From the NCBI GenBank assembly GCA_958299035.1, contig CATQJL010000305.1, positions 76,228,792-76,292,791 on the forward strand: a stretch of DNA of 64,000 nucleotides. Reading direction: 5' to 3'. Positions 31,837 through 42,140 of this stretch are shown one piece after another. The first letter of the stretch is position 1. The number at the start of each line of letters is the position of its first letter. Source of the stretch: Cylicocyclus nassatus. Its lineage: Eukaryota > Nematoda > Chromadorea > Rhabditida > Strongylidae. A program made the translations under genes and the position numbers. The notes beneath the pieces are model-generated. The model saw only the letters and a program-made list of their open reading frames with translations. It was not told where the DNA came from and searched no databases.

Positions 31837-32542
31837 GGGCCGCATGCACTAACATCCTCGCGGGGAGGGGATCGCAGCTCAAAAGAAAGCTTTATATTTC
31901 AAAACTCCACATATCTGCATTTCACGTTGTGTACCTATCCGTAAGTATTCCTAACCCTTCACTATGCACATGTTGAAGAGGAGCGAGAAGCTGTACGAAC
32001 CGCATTTTCCAGCTATTGTATGATCCCTGATGATCCCCGGCGCTTTTCTTTAAAGTCATTTTTCTTTCTCCGAAGTGAACGAAAACCTTCCAAAGTTGTA
32101 CTGAACATCTAACACAATAGTGCTAAGCATGTTGCTGATAAGAACAAATGATGTTTTGAAGTCATGAAATTTTCGACGATCCATAGGTCGAAATTTGAGG
32201 TTTACCAAAAAATTCGACCTTTCAAAAACTCGTTTGTTCTCATCAGCAACATGCTTAGCACTGTTGTGTTAGATGTTCAGTACAACTTTGGAAGGTTTTC
32301 GTTAACTTCGAAGAAAAATGACTTTAAAGAAAAGCGCCAGGGATCACCAGGGATCATACAAAAGCTGGAAGATGCCGTTCGTACAGCTTCTCGCTCCTCT
32401 TCAACATGTTCATAGTGAAGGGTAGTAGGAATACTTACGGATAGGTACACAACGTGAAATCCAGGTATCTGAAGTTTCGAAATGTAAAGCTTTTTTTAAG
32501 CTGCGATCCCCTCCTCAGCGGGGAGGTTAGTGCATGCGGCCC
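31837..32542. mobile_element. GGGCCGCATGCACTAAC fold-back element, copy 2 (complete)
   Basis: A 706-bp element with ends GGGCCGCATGCACTAAC inverted at both sides and TTA on both flanks (31834-31836, 32543-32545). Long inner arms include CATGTTGAAGAGGAGCGAGA and AGTCATTTTTCTTTCTCC blocks. It is the uninterrupted counterpart of 25492-29547. Confidence 0.85.
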
Positions 32543-32610
32543 TTAGAATATCGGTCTGCAAGAAGTCACAGAGCGGCCTTAGTGATACTGATCGTAGTTG
32601 ATAGTGCTCT

Positions 32611-33000
32611 TCATCTCGTTTTGTGCCAGTTCAGTGAATTCTTTTTCAAACATGACTTCGGCGGTGTTTTCTTCATCTTCTCCATGGACATCAAATGATT
32701 TATCCATGAGCAAACCAACATGGATTTCTTCGCCATCCAGTTGAAATTTGGGAATTCTGCTTCCATTTTAGGCCTTGCGTTGGAAAGCGTATTTTGGCGT
32801 TCCAGTTGTGCTAACCCGTTCTCAACATCTGTCATGCGCTCTTGCAGAACATAGGGAAAATTCTTAGCGTCATTCATAGTTGTAAAATCTTATCTCTTCT
32901 TCGTGCGCTTCCAATCCTCCGCCATTGACTTCTTCGCACTTCGGATTCAACTTTCTCGATCCTTTCCATCAATATCTCGTAGTCCATTTGTAGCTATTCA
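32611..33000 (-). pseudogene. Gag-like/coiled-coil fragment, frameshifted
   Basis: On the - strand, two overlapping frames together look like protein sequence: an acidic heptad-rich stretch (MERIEKVESEVRR, then LQERMTDVENGLAQLERQ), and in another frame LDGEEIHVGLLMDKSFD running to a stop near 32600. This resembles the helical N-terminal part of retroelement Gag proteins but I cannot name the family. The frame changes indicate a dead remnant. Confidence 0.35.
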
Positions 33001-33569
33001 GTGCTATCTTTGACTTTTATTGTGCATTCTATTAGTGAATCCAGATGTTCATGGCATAGATCTTGGCGCATAAAAGGCGTAAAAGGCGTGAAAAGGAAAA
33101 TTCTTTTATTTCTTCGAATACCTCTGTAAAGAGGCGATCTAGAATAAGAAGTCGTAGTATTCAAAAAATATCATTTTTCCCGAAACCTTGCAAGATTGTG
33201 ACAGAACTCTTAAGACGTGTTGAATAATTTTAAAGTTCTCTGCTTTCTGCAGACTCTCTATGAAAGTGGGCTTTTAGAAGTCGCTTTCAGAAAAAGCATA
33301 AAACGTACAGTCTTCTTCAACACTAGACGAAACATTCCGAGTGGAGTAGCGCGCACGCGCCGCCACTGGCTCAGAATAGAAAGAAGAGACGCAGACTGCA
33401 AAGCGGCGCGAATAGTTGCGAGGCGGACTCTCGCCTGTCCAATTTCCGCTTAAATGATTTTATGATTTATTTGCCTTTCATATTATTACAATATGCGGTA
33501 CCCAAACAAACTGATCCATTCCAAATTGAGTGGTCTTACTCTTAGTCAATTGCAAGTGCCAAGCTCCTT
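33001..33569. other. Repeat-bearing spacer
   Basis: It holds the inverted copy (33330-33455) of the CTCAGTTTAGGCGG-type repeat. No gene was seen. Confidence 0.4.
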
Positions 33570-33791
33570 CTAAAATTCGTCTTTCCACCTCAGGGTTAGG
33601 GCCAATTCGAGTTGTGTTCTCTTCAAGGCTTCTTGCAGTTCTTGTAGTCGGACTTCGCTTGACAGGCGTCTCACGTTGAATGTTCCGATGTGTATACAGT
33701 AGTTGTTGGGGAGGAACATACTTGATCCTGCTGTTCCGGGGCTTCCTGGATCAAGGGTTCGACGTCTGGTAGGGTGGGGAAGAGCGGTCAA
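33570..33791 (-). pseudogene. Fragment of non-LTR retrotransposon endonuclease
   Basis: The 73-codon - strand frame contains IGTFNVRRLSSEVRLQELQ, the N-terminal signature of the apurinic-type endonuclease of a second non-LTR family, preceded by a Pro/Arg-rich leader. It stops after about 40 residues of the domain. It differs from the two RTE elements above, so it is a truncated copy from another lineage. Confidence 0.55.
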
Positions 33792-33912
33792 AATGACCGA
33801 CCAGTCGAGGGACGTGTAGAGATGAACTCATTTCCGCTTAAACTGAGTTGAAATTTACTATAGAGGTATCTTGTGACTACAAGACGGCTAATTATGTATT
33901 TGTTCCCAACTA

Positions 33913-34500
33913 CTCAGATAATCGCCGGGGGCAGGCGGTCCGCAAACTCGCGCTTTTCTGCAAGCGGTCAGCAGAATTTTGGGGCGTGGCCAAACCTTCA
34001 GCGAGCAGTACTTCCTTTGCTGTCGCATGTTCTGCCAGCAAGCAGCAACACAGAATTTTCTGCAGGCGCTCGTCAAATAGTCTCTTTCAGCGGGCGCTAG
34101 TCAAATTTTCAGCTGGCGCTCGGACGGTTTTCAAGCAGTTTCGGGCGTACGCCGAGCAAAGGTGAGACTCTACATGACAGAGGTGTCATCGATGGTTTAA
34201 TTACTCAAGTTTGAGGTACTTTCTCTAAGCGGAAAGTACCTGGGGACTGCGCGGTCCTCCACAAAGGACCGTGCGGACCCCGAAAATTTCGCATATTCTC
34301 GCGAAAAGTTCGCGAGAATGCGGCCACTGCGCCGCAATTAATCTATAAGGAAATCGCGATTGTTCTCCAAGCATTCATCTAAATTTCGCTAAAATTCTTC
34401 CAAATGTCTGCAAGCGGACCGCAAGAAATCAGCGAACTATTTTTCCGGTGCCCGCCCGCCCATGAATCGCATGGCCGCCTGCCCCCGGCGATTATCTGAG
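33913..34500. mobile_element. Fold-back MITE, CTCAGAYAATCGC family, copy 2
   Basis: A 588-bp element with ends CTCAGATAATCGCCGGGGG inverted at both sides and TA on both flanks (33911-33912, 34501-34502). It appears almost identical to 38349-38935 across its length. The 105-codon frame inside (VRKLALFCKRSAEFWG) occurs in both copies but shows no domain and has strong overlapping frames on other phases, so it is not called as a gene. Confidence 0.85.
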
Positions 34501-34502
34501 TA

Positions 34503-35289
34503 ACTTGCGAGCGGCCTGTAAAGAATATGTTCTCTTTTTCATAGTGATGAGATCACATTTGCACCTCTCTGCATAGTAACATGAGCATATCTGTACAACG
34601 GCAACTTGAGCTAGCATTGCAGACTGAGTCAACATTGCACATTGAGTCAACACTGCAGATTTACCGGTCAAGGTCAGAACAAGTCACTTACTTAACGAGA
34701 TAAGAGCTCTCAAGGACCTACGGAAGTTATAGAAATCTAGTACCGATTTATGACTTAAGTGATCCTTTGTAAGAAAATTGTGACTGAGTATGTACATATT
34801 CATTGATAGGAAATGCTATGTAAGCAGCTCTGTGAAATGTTTCGATATCGCATTAATTCGCACCTTCGTCTATGTGGTTTCCTTCTTCCCATGGATATAC
34901 CAGCCCGGCATGGTGATCCTCGGGGCCTTCCGGTGGCAAATCTTGATCTTCAGTTGTCACCGGCTGACAGCACCGGAAGCTCTGACGGATCCTCACGACA
35001 ATTCCTTCTTTTCTCAATCATTCCCTCACAACTGCTATGTGTATCTTTTGACTCCATGTGCAACAGCGCCCTTTGTCATTGCCTTTTAGGGGTTATAGTA
35101 TTGTATTGTTAGTCCAAATTTACTGAATAAAAGTTGTTGGGGATTAAGGTCAGCTACATTCGAGAACCACATTTCGAATTATAATAATAACTGTAAAAGT
35201 AGTATCAAAATCCTACCGCAGCGTTACGGAACAGAGCCGAACCTTACATGGAGGTTTCGGCTCCGAACTCACCTCCTATTCAAATTAAC
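34503..35289. other. Unassigned spacer
   Basis: No gene is supported. A 99-codon frame at 34790-35089 has no recognisable domain. Confidence 0.3.
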
Positions 35290-35579
35290 TTTAGAATTTC
35301 AGATATGAACGGAATTGAATTGCTTGCATTCATTCTAACCTCTATTCGTGATGAAACTCCGACCACGACCGACAAACCGACGTAAGGATGGAAGAAGCAC
35401 CAACAGCGTCTCATGGCGGTATTTCCTAGAGACATGCATATCATCAGACCATACATGCAGTGCTATCGACTCAAGACTCTCCTGGAAGAACTAACTGGAA
35501 TGTCACTCGCGCAGCTCTGGTCGGAAGACATCACGAAATGGTGCCAAAGACTCTTTCCGTTGGCGACGTCCGGATTCAA

Positions 35580-36155
35580 TGGCAGCTGTGGCCAGAACAA
35601 CCCCACTCGCAACTACAATTCCATCTACAACTACAACGAAGCCCACAACTACAACCCCACTCACAACTAATCCCATTTACAACTACGATGAAGTCCACAA
35701 CTACAACCCCATCTATAACCACAGCGAAGCCTACAACCACAACCCCACCAACCACAACGACGTCTACAACCGCAACCACATTCACAATCACAACTTTGTC
35801 CACAACTACAACGAAGCCTACGACTACAACCCCGCTTACTACCATAACGCAGCCTACAGTTGCAACCCCGCTTAGAACCACGATGAACCTCACAACCACA
35901 AGGAAGCCCACACTTATAATTACAAGAGCGCCTACAACTACAATTTTGTCTACGACCCTAACGACCTCAGACATGACTCTGCTTACGACGATGACAACGC
36001 CTACGACCGCGATCCAGCTCACAACTACACATTCAACTACCTTACCGACGACGAGACCGTCTACCGAAGAATCGACAGTAACTATTCCTACGATGACAAG
36101 CAGCCCAAGAACCACACCTTTCAAGAAAGGAACTTCTCTTACTAAACAACTATAA
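35580..36155 (+). pseudogene. Thr/Pro-rich mucin-like segment
   Basis: A frame with repeated TTTTP units encoded by degenerate ACAACCCC-type repeats. Such Thr/Pro-rich stretches are usually O-glycosylated extracellular stalks. Neighbouring frames also stay open because the DNA repeat has no stop in several phases, so coding strength is hard to judge. It ends at 36155, before the Cys-containing segment. Confidence 0.4.
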
Positions 36156-36700
36156 TGGTTACAACGACGGCACCGCCCCAATTATTGGAGAAGAGCTCGA
36201 TAAAAGAACGTCAGCATACCTGCATGCCGCCGCCAACAACATCCATTACTACTACTTCCTTCATTACGTCACCAACAGAACCCGCAGTATATTATCATAC
36301 ACCTATGTTCATGTAACAGCCGATAGAACAACCTAAGACCTCGACCCCAACTCTTCAACCGCAAGAAATCTTGACGAGAACAACAAGATATGTCTCCACT
36401 GATTGGACTATACCAATGGTCGACTCAGTACTATCAACTGTATGAGTAGTAGAGTCGGTATTGTCATCAATCATACCTACTACAACGATGATTATACCAA
36501 CTACGACAAGGAAGGAAGAAAACGCTTCAGTAACACAAGAAGCCTCAATCTTCACTATAACGCTCACAACTGTTGCCATGCCCACAAAACCACCTGGCAC
36601 GGAAATCATATCTTCACAAAATCTTGCGGCGTGACGTCAGTTCAATAATATTTGCGCTAGACAGTTTCTAGGAGCACAGCGCATACGTGCCTTAAGCTCC

Positions 36701-37090
36701 ATGGATCCAACATGGGCCGCTAGAATCCTATTGGGAAGAACTGACATTACGGCCGTTCGGACTGCAAAAAATCTGTTGATTATGAAATGTCGCCAGGTAA
36801 CGCCTACGTTCGTTTATAGAAATCATACGGTCGATGGAACGTGCTATATGCTGACACCAGTTAAGATCAATGATGAGCTTTGGTTCTACGTACCCGAAAT
36901 ACAGGACTTAATACGGACGTCGAGTACCATCTCATGCCCCTACCCGCTGCCAAAACGCACAAATACGACGCAGAAACTAATATTACCAAATATTATTATT
37001 AATGGTTATGCGAGGCCTTTTCTTTTTGAGGCCCCACCGACCTTCTACCGACTACTGACACCTTTGCCCCATCAATCATCCCATACATAG
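36701..37090 (+). pseudogene. Envelope-like extracellular segment
   Basis: The 129-codon frame has MKCRQVTPTFVYRNHTVDG, then a Cys, then LTPVKINDELWFYVPEIQDL. It has an NHT glycosylation site and Cys residues spaced as in an exposed domain. About 170 bp downstream in the same strand there is a hydrophobic span (WIAVPLAIVLLCVAACVIYV at about 37289-37348), followed directly by basic residues. Together they look like a type I membrane glycoprotein tail. Homology to a named envelope family was not established. Confidence 0.4.
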
Positions 37091-37341
37091 AGGCGATGAG
37101 ACAAGAACAAGCGGAGATGGCCCTGCGACTTTAAAAAAGGGGAATCATAGATGAGGCATTTTCACGGATACGAAACACTAGTGCGTGCTTAGGTCAGTCT
37201 TTACTGTCACTCTATGAATCAACAACCCAAAAGCTTTCGGCTGGCGTAGAAGATATCAAATGGTCAATTCTATATACTGTACTCTGGATTGCAGTACCTC
37301 TTGCCATCGTTCTGCTCTGCGTCGCCGCCTGCGTAATCTAT

Positions 37342-37914
37342 GTGAAGCTCTTCTTCATTAGGCGCGCAACATCAACGGCTGCGTCAGCTATGTTTGATAT
37401 CGCCAGGAATTTCACCCCCAAAGGGAGAAACCGAAGACAGGCACGCGCGGTAAACATGCTACTAGTTGATTTGCCACAAAACGCAGTTGAAGAAGAGCCA
37501 CTTTATGTGCCACGGATCTACGCGGTTGGGATAGAGACAACGCAACATCTACCTTATTTAGAGGTTAGGATCGGAGACAACGACGTAACAGCATTACTCA
37601 ATAGCGGAGCAACCATATCATATATCAGGATGTCAACTTTTTCGTTACTTCGAGATTAAGGAACACTTGAGGGGGAACCAAAAAGGGCAACGACTGCGAA
37701 TGGCACAATGATACAGCTTGTTGGTTCAATTCGTCTTCCAGTACAAATAGGAACCCACGTGATCCATCATCGCTTCCATGTAGCGGCAGAGAAAGATTGC
37801 CCAGTCCCACTTCTGCTAGGATCGGACTTCATCCGAGCACTAAACGAAGATGGACTCCTAGTCTCGTTTGATCTCCACCATAAAACGATACGGATAGGAC
37901 CAGAAACGATATAG
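37342..37914 (+). pseudogene. Retropepsin remnant, catalytic Asp changed to Asn
   Basis: Frame 37342-37659 begins just after the membrane span and leads to a retropepsin active-site region reading LLNSGATIS. The Asp of the usual DSGA/DTGA triad is Asn (AAT at 37600-37602). A stop follows at 37657. The homologous C-terminal half continues in 37708-37914 with PLLLGSDFIRAL, the ILG-D motif. Retroviral-type proteases act as dimers, each subunit giving one Asp, so this copy should be inactive. Confidence 0.65.
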
Positions 37915-38348
37915 ATATGGTCTCGATCAATTACATCACGTTAGCAATAATACCATCATATGATGTACGACTTACGAATGAAGTATCGTTACCCAAACGC
38001 ACCACCAATATGGTGGAAGCGCGCATCGAAGGATTCACCTGGCCAAGGTGCAGAGATTTTCTCATTGAGGATAACTAAAGGCCAATAAACGGTATCTTCA
38101 TTGTTGGTCGAGCTCTGGTTACTCCAAATATTGATGGATCCTGTTATATCAACATTCTTAACCCATCCATGTCTCATGTTATACTCCATGAGAAGCTTAA
38201 GATAGCAGTGGCTCATCCGGCATGCGCATCAAAAATATGGGTGCAGCAACTACAAGTTCCACCGAGCAGCCCGCCCAAGGACCTTCCTCACCCTTCAGTT
38301 ACATATATCAAAGATCTCCCAACGGATGTACATGATGATAACGACTTT

Positions 38349-38935
38349 CGCAGACAATCGCTGGGGCAGGCGGTCAGCAAACTCGCGCTTTTCTGCAAGC
38401 GGTCAGCAGAATTTTGGGGCGTGGCCAAACCTTCAGCGAGCGGTACTTCCTTTGCTGTCGCATGTTCTGCCAGCAAGCAGCAACACAGAATTTTCTGCAG
38501 GCGCTCGTCAAATAATCTCTTTCAGCGGGCGCTAGTCAAATTTTCAGCTGGCGCTCGGACGGTTTTCAAGCAGTTTCGGGCGTACGCCGAGCAAAGGTGA
38601 GACTCTACATGACAGAGGTGTCATCGATGGTTTAATTACTCAAGTTTGAGGTACTTTCTCTAAGCGGAAAGTACCTGGGGACTGCGCGGTCCTCCACAAA
38701 GGACCGTGCGGACCCCGAAAATTTCGCATATTCTCGCGAAAAGTTCGCGAGAATGCGGCCACTGCGCCGCAATTAATCTATAAGGAAATCGCGATTGTTC
38801 TCCAAGCATTCATCTAAATTTCGCTAAAATTCTTCCAAATGTCTGCAAGCGGACCGCAAGAAATCAGCGAACTATTTTTCCGGTGCCCGCCCGCCCATAA
38901 ATCGCATGGCCGCCTGCCCCCGGCGATTATCTGAG
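38349..38935. mobile_element. Fold-back MITE, CTCAGAYAATCGC family, copy 3
   Basis: A 587-bp element with TT on both flanks (38347-38348, 38936-38937), nearly identical to 33913-34500. Its left tip is CGCAGACAATCGC with one change. It is inserted in the pol region of the Gypsy-like element: coding similarity to pol occurs on both sides (38169-38348 and 38938-39075). Confidence 0.85.
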
Positions 38936-39075
38936 TTCGAGTTTCGCCGGAGGTAGACTGGGAACACGTTTGCCTAGATTTCCATTTTTACCATCTCAGG
39001 AATACGACATCGCCAATGAAATCGACCTATCACAATCCAGCTTGACGGAGAGCCAAAAGAACCAGTTACGAAACA

Positions 39076-39439
39076 TTAAAGGCAGCGTCCAAGCAGATCT
39101 GGACCTATGGGGCTTTTACGTGGAAAGCACTTTTGGGGCCATAATTAAGGCACTGCCCAAGCGGCAGCTCAGGAAGTGCTATAATGGCTGGGATATTCCC
39201 CTCGCAACTGGCCCCCGCGAACGTATTCGCATGGATTCATGGCAGTTTCGCGCCAGGATCCACGCTTTGCGCCATGAATCCATGCGAAACACGGTCGCGG
39301 GGTCCAGTTTCGAGGGGAATATCTCAGCCACTACAGCACTTCCTTAGCTGCCGCTTGGGCAGTGCCTTAGTTAGGGCCCCAAAAGTACTTTCCACGTAAA
39401 AGCCCCATAGGTCCAGATCTACCTGGACGCTGCCTTTAA
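39076..39439. mobile_element. Fold-back MITE, TTAAAGGCAG family, copy 3
   Basis: A 364-bp palindrome with TTAA at each end and arms reading GGCAGCGTCC and GATCTGGACCTATGGGG. It is inserted in the Gypsy-like pol region: LTESQKNQLRNI lies before it and RYHASAFMGPDGHLGH after it. Very similar to 58606-58954. Confidence 0.85.
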
Positions 39440-40020
39440 TAGATATCACGCCAGTGCTTTCATGGGACCAGACGGACACCTCGGACACTATAGAGGGAAT
39501 ATACGACATCGGATTGATCTTATTGAAAATGCAACGATACCAGTGAGGAAGATTTATAGGGAAGCCGATGGAGAAGCGAGTGGAAATCGAGAAACAAATA
39601 ACTCACATGCTGAAGGATGGAATCATCAGGGAATCAACATCTCCATTTTGCGCCCCTATTGTATTGGTGAAGAAACGTGAAGCGAATGCTGGGCGCTTCA
39701 CGATCGACTTCTGTGGGCTTAACGCTATTACAAAACCACAGCAATCGATCCTCCCAAATATTCAAGACATCATCGACCTCTGCGCTCAGTGCCTTTACTC
39801 ATCCCTTGATTTCCAACAAGGCTTTCATTAGATCCCGTTGGAAGAGGAACATTGCGAAAGAACAGCATTCGCTTGTTTTCTTGGAGCTTTCGAGTACATT
39901 CGGATGCCTATGGAATCAAAAGGAGCTCCTGCTACTTTCCAAAGGATAATGGATGACTTCAGGAAGTATTTGAGAGCGAGAGTTTTCATATACATTGATG
40001 AACTCATTATCACTTCAGCA
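39440..40020 (+). pseudogene. Gypsy-type reverse transcriptase fragment, YIDD changed to YIDE
   Basis: Frames at 39462-39831 and 39838-40020 encode the N-terminal RT region: GPDGHLGHYRG, RHRIDL, MLKDGIIRESTSPFCAPIVLVKKR, RFTIDFCGLN, SSLDFQQGFH, then RMPMESKGAPATFQRIMDD and FIYIDELIITS. The order matches Ty3/Gypsy RT blocks. The catalytic YIDD reads YIDE (GAA at 40000-40002), and stops and a frame change occur near 39680 and 39830. Sequence after 40020 no longer resembles RT. Confidence 0.75.
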
Positions 40021-40110
40021 CTGATAAACTGTTATGCTGATACTGTGTTCGTCTATAGGTCAGACAGCACGTTAACTCCAACAAATTTGAGGCGCTTATT
40101 CGAAGTTGAC

Positions 40111-41236
40111 ATCAGGGTTAAGCGTGTTGATGCGATCCGGGACCCTCAATTACGACTCCCCCCCCCTGAAGGTACCCATCATCCGTACGACCCCCGCCCT
40201 GTCTACCCCCCTTACCTCCCCTGCCCACATTCCTCGCGGTAACCTGCATAAACGAATGTCAATCTCAAAAAACACCTGCATGAGAACTTCAGAGAGGTTT
40301 CGGAAGCAGAATTTCTAGGCCAATGGGTGCGCCCAGCATCTGTAGCACACATATACACCTTCAATAATGTTTGATATTCTGCAAGTATTTTTTTGAATTT
40401 TCAGGCATACTTCAGGCCAGCAAATTCGGTTCCCGTATGCGACACAAATTTTGCATTGAGAAAAAAAATGACATTCTTGAACTACAAAAGATGTTTTCGA
40501 CTAAGAAGCTTACTTTCTACCTCTTGCACAGTTTTTTCCGCGAAAAAAAAAACCACTTTAGCACCATCCAGAACGATGTCAAAAACGTGCATGAGCACGG
40601 TAGTTTGAAAATTCGTAACTAAAGCCACGAAAAGACTAAGAGGCTGCAAAGAACAGGTTTGTAGCATAGTGCCCAGACTATTCATAGAAAAAGTTTCAGC
40701 CCTTGAGGAGCAGTAGGCTCGAAAAAATTCAGATGCGACTCTCACAAATTTAGATGCGATCCTGAAAATCAAAAACTGGGATTTTTAAGCTTGAAAATTT
40801 GTAACTCATCGGAGAAGTAATGAAACGGCCTGAAATTTTTAGGATAGAAAGTAGGGGGATGGCCTCGTATTACAGCAAAATACAGCCAACAACTTCAATA
40901 GCCCCGGAAAAATCTAGATGCGACCCAGATACGACCCCCCTTTTGTCATATTTTGCCACCCTACATAAAATCATAAGAAAACCCGAAGGCTATAAAGTAG
41001 GACCAAATTTTGCACAAATGTAGTAGAGCACCTCTAAAGTACATATAAATTGTAATGATCGTATGAAAAGCATTACCACAGATTTACAAATTATTGATGA
41101 TTAGCGTTGATAGAGATATGCTCTTTTTTCGAGTGTGTGAGTCTTCAGTGAGCATTCGGAAGCAGGACTTCTACACCATTCGGTACATCCAACATCTTTA
41201 TCACAAATCCATGCCTTTAGTAGCATTTGAGCTTCT
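40111..41236. other. Spacer with C-rich repeat fragment
   Basis: 40105-40215 carries the TACGACCCCCC-type repeat; a further short piece is near 40920-40945. Nothing else is supported. Confidence 0.35.
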
Positions 41237-42140
41237 AAAAGTGTTTATTTTTTAAGTTTTAGTCATACCAGCAGGGTTCGATCCCCGTTTGCGACAATAT
41301 CTTGCGGGAGAAATAGTGTTCCCCATAGAAAAAAAATGAACTAAGTCATAATCTTTCAAAAGTGCAGCGAATGAAGCGAATTTCTACGTTTGCAAATGTT
41401 TTCAAATTATTGTTTACTCGTTTTGACTTGATACATTGGTACACGGCATTCCAATAATTTATTGTTAAAGGCAGTAGGTCGGCAGAATGAGACCCGTGAA
41501 AACAAGGTCACAGGGTAGGAGCCCCATAATGACCTATGGGCCAAAGTTCGATCTTTCTCTGCCACTTCTAACCCCCGAAATTTCAAAGCGAAAGCAGCGC
41601 TCATCTCCTGTCCTCTCCGAACCCGCCCACTCCATGGACAAGCGCTTCCGCGGCCAGAGCGCCAGCCGCAATGCTATAAGCATGAGGTCGCGCAACGACT
41701 CTGCGTCTTCGCCATGACGGGCTTCGCGTTCACTCGTCCATGAGGTGGGCGGGTTCGGAGAGGACAGGAGATGAGCGCTGCTTTCGCTTTGAAATTTCGG
41801 GGGTTAGAAGCGGCAGAGAAAGATCGAACTTTGGCCCATAGGTTTCACTATGGGGCTTCTACCCTGTGACCTTGTTTTCACGGGTCTCATTCTGCCGACC
41901 TACTGCCTTTAACAATAAATTATTGGAATGCCGTGTACCAATGTATCAAGTCAAAACGAGTAAACAATAATTTGAAAACATTTGCAAACGTAGAAATTCG
42001 CTTCATTCGCTGCACTTTTGAAAGATTATGCCTTAGTTCATTTTTTTTCTATGGGGAACACTATTTCTCCCGCAAAATATTGTCGCAAACGGGGATCGAA
42101 CCCTGCTGATATGACTAAAACTTAAAAAATAAACACTTTT
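41237..42140. mobile_element. 904-bp palindrome centred on a TTAA-type MITE
   Basis: The left arm 41237-41464 and right arm 41913-42140 are each 228 bp and inverted copies of each other (GTTTATTTTTTAAGTTTTAG, TACACGGCATTCCAATAA and other blocks). They exactly flank the TTAAAGGCAG element 41465-41912, itself a palindrome. The whole forms arms of about 420-450 bp. Both outer arms contain GGTTCGATCCCCG, a B-box-like motif without a supporting tRNA structure. Confidence 0.8.
41465..41912. mobile_element. Fold-back MITE, TTAAAGGCAG family, copy 4
   Basis: A 448-bp palindrome with TTAA at both ends. The interior closely matches 21553-21997 (GGCAGAATGAGACCCGTG and AACCCCCGAAATTTCAAAGC blocks). Confidence 0.85.

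Larger units (their letters stand above)
35290..40110 (+). mobile_element. Decayed Ty3/Gypsy-like element with envelope-like region (two MITEs inside)
   Basis: Coding remnants on the + strand appear in this order: a Thr-rich segment (35580-36155), a Cys-containing extracellular-like segment (36701-37090), a membrane span (37258-37345), a retropepsin (37342-37914) and the first part of a Gypsy-type reverse transcriptase (39440-40020). The remainder (RT thumb, RNase H, integrase) and LTRs were not found. Fold-back elements at 38349-38935 and 39076-39439 interrupt the pol region. Stops, frameshifts and altered active-site residues show it is dead. Confidence 0.65.

Noticed and set aside
33848..34165. 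105-codon + strand frame, also at 38169-38600
   Set aside because: Lies inside the fold-back element copies; competing frames overlap it and there is no recognisable domain.
35576..36181. 201-codon Val-rich frame on the - strand
   Set aside because: It is the antisense of the Thr-rich repeat; the absence of stops follows from the ACAACC repeat, and there are no domain motifs.
41275..41310. tRNA gene suggested by GGTTCGATCCCCG
   Set aside because: No A box or foldable acceptor and anticodon stems; the same motif sits inverted at about 42090 as part of the palindrome.
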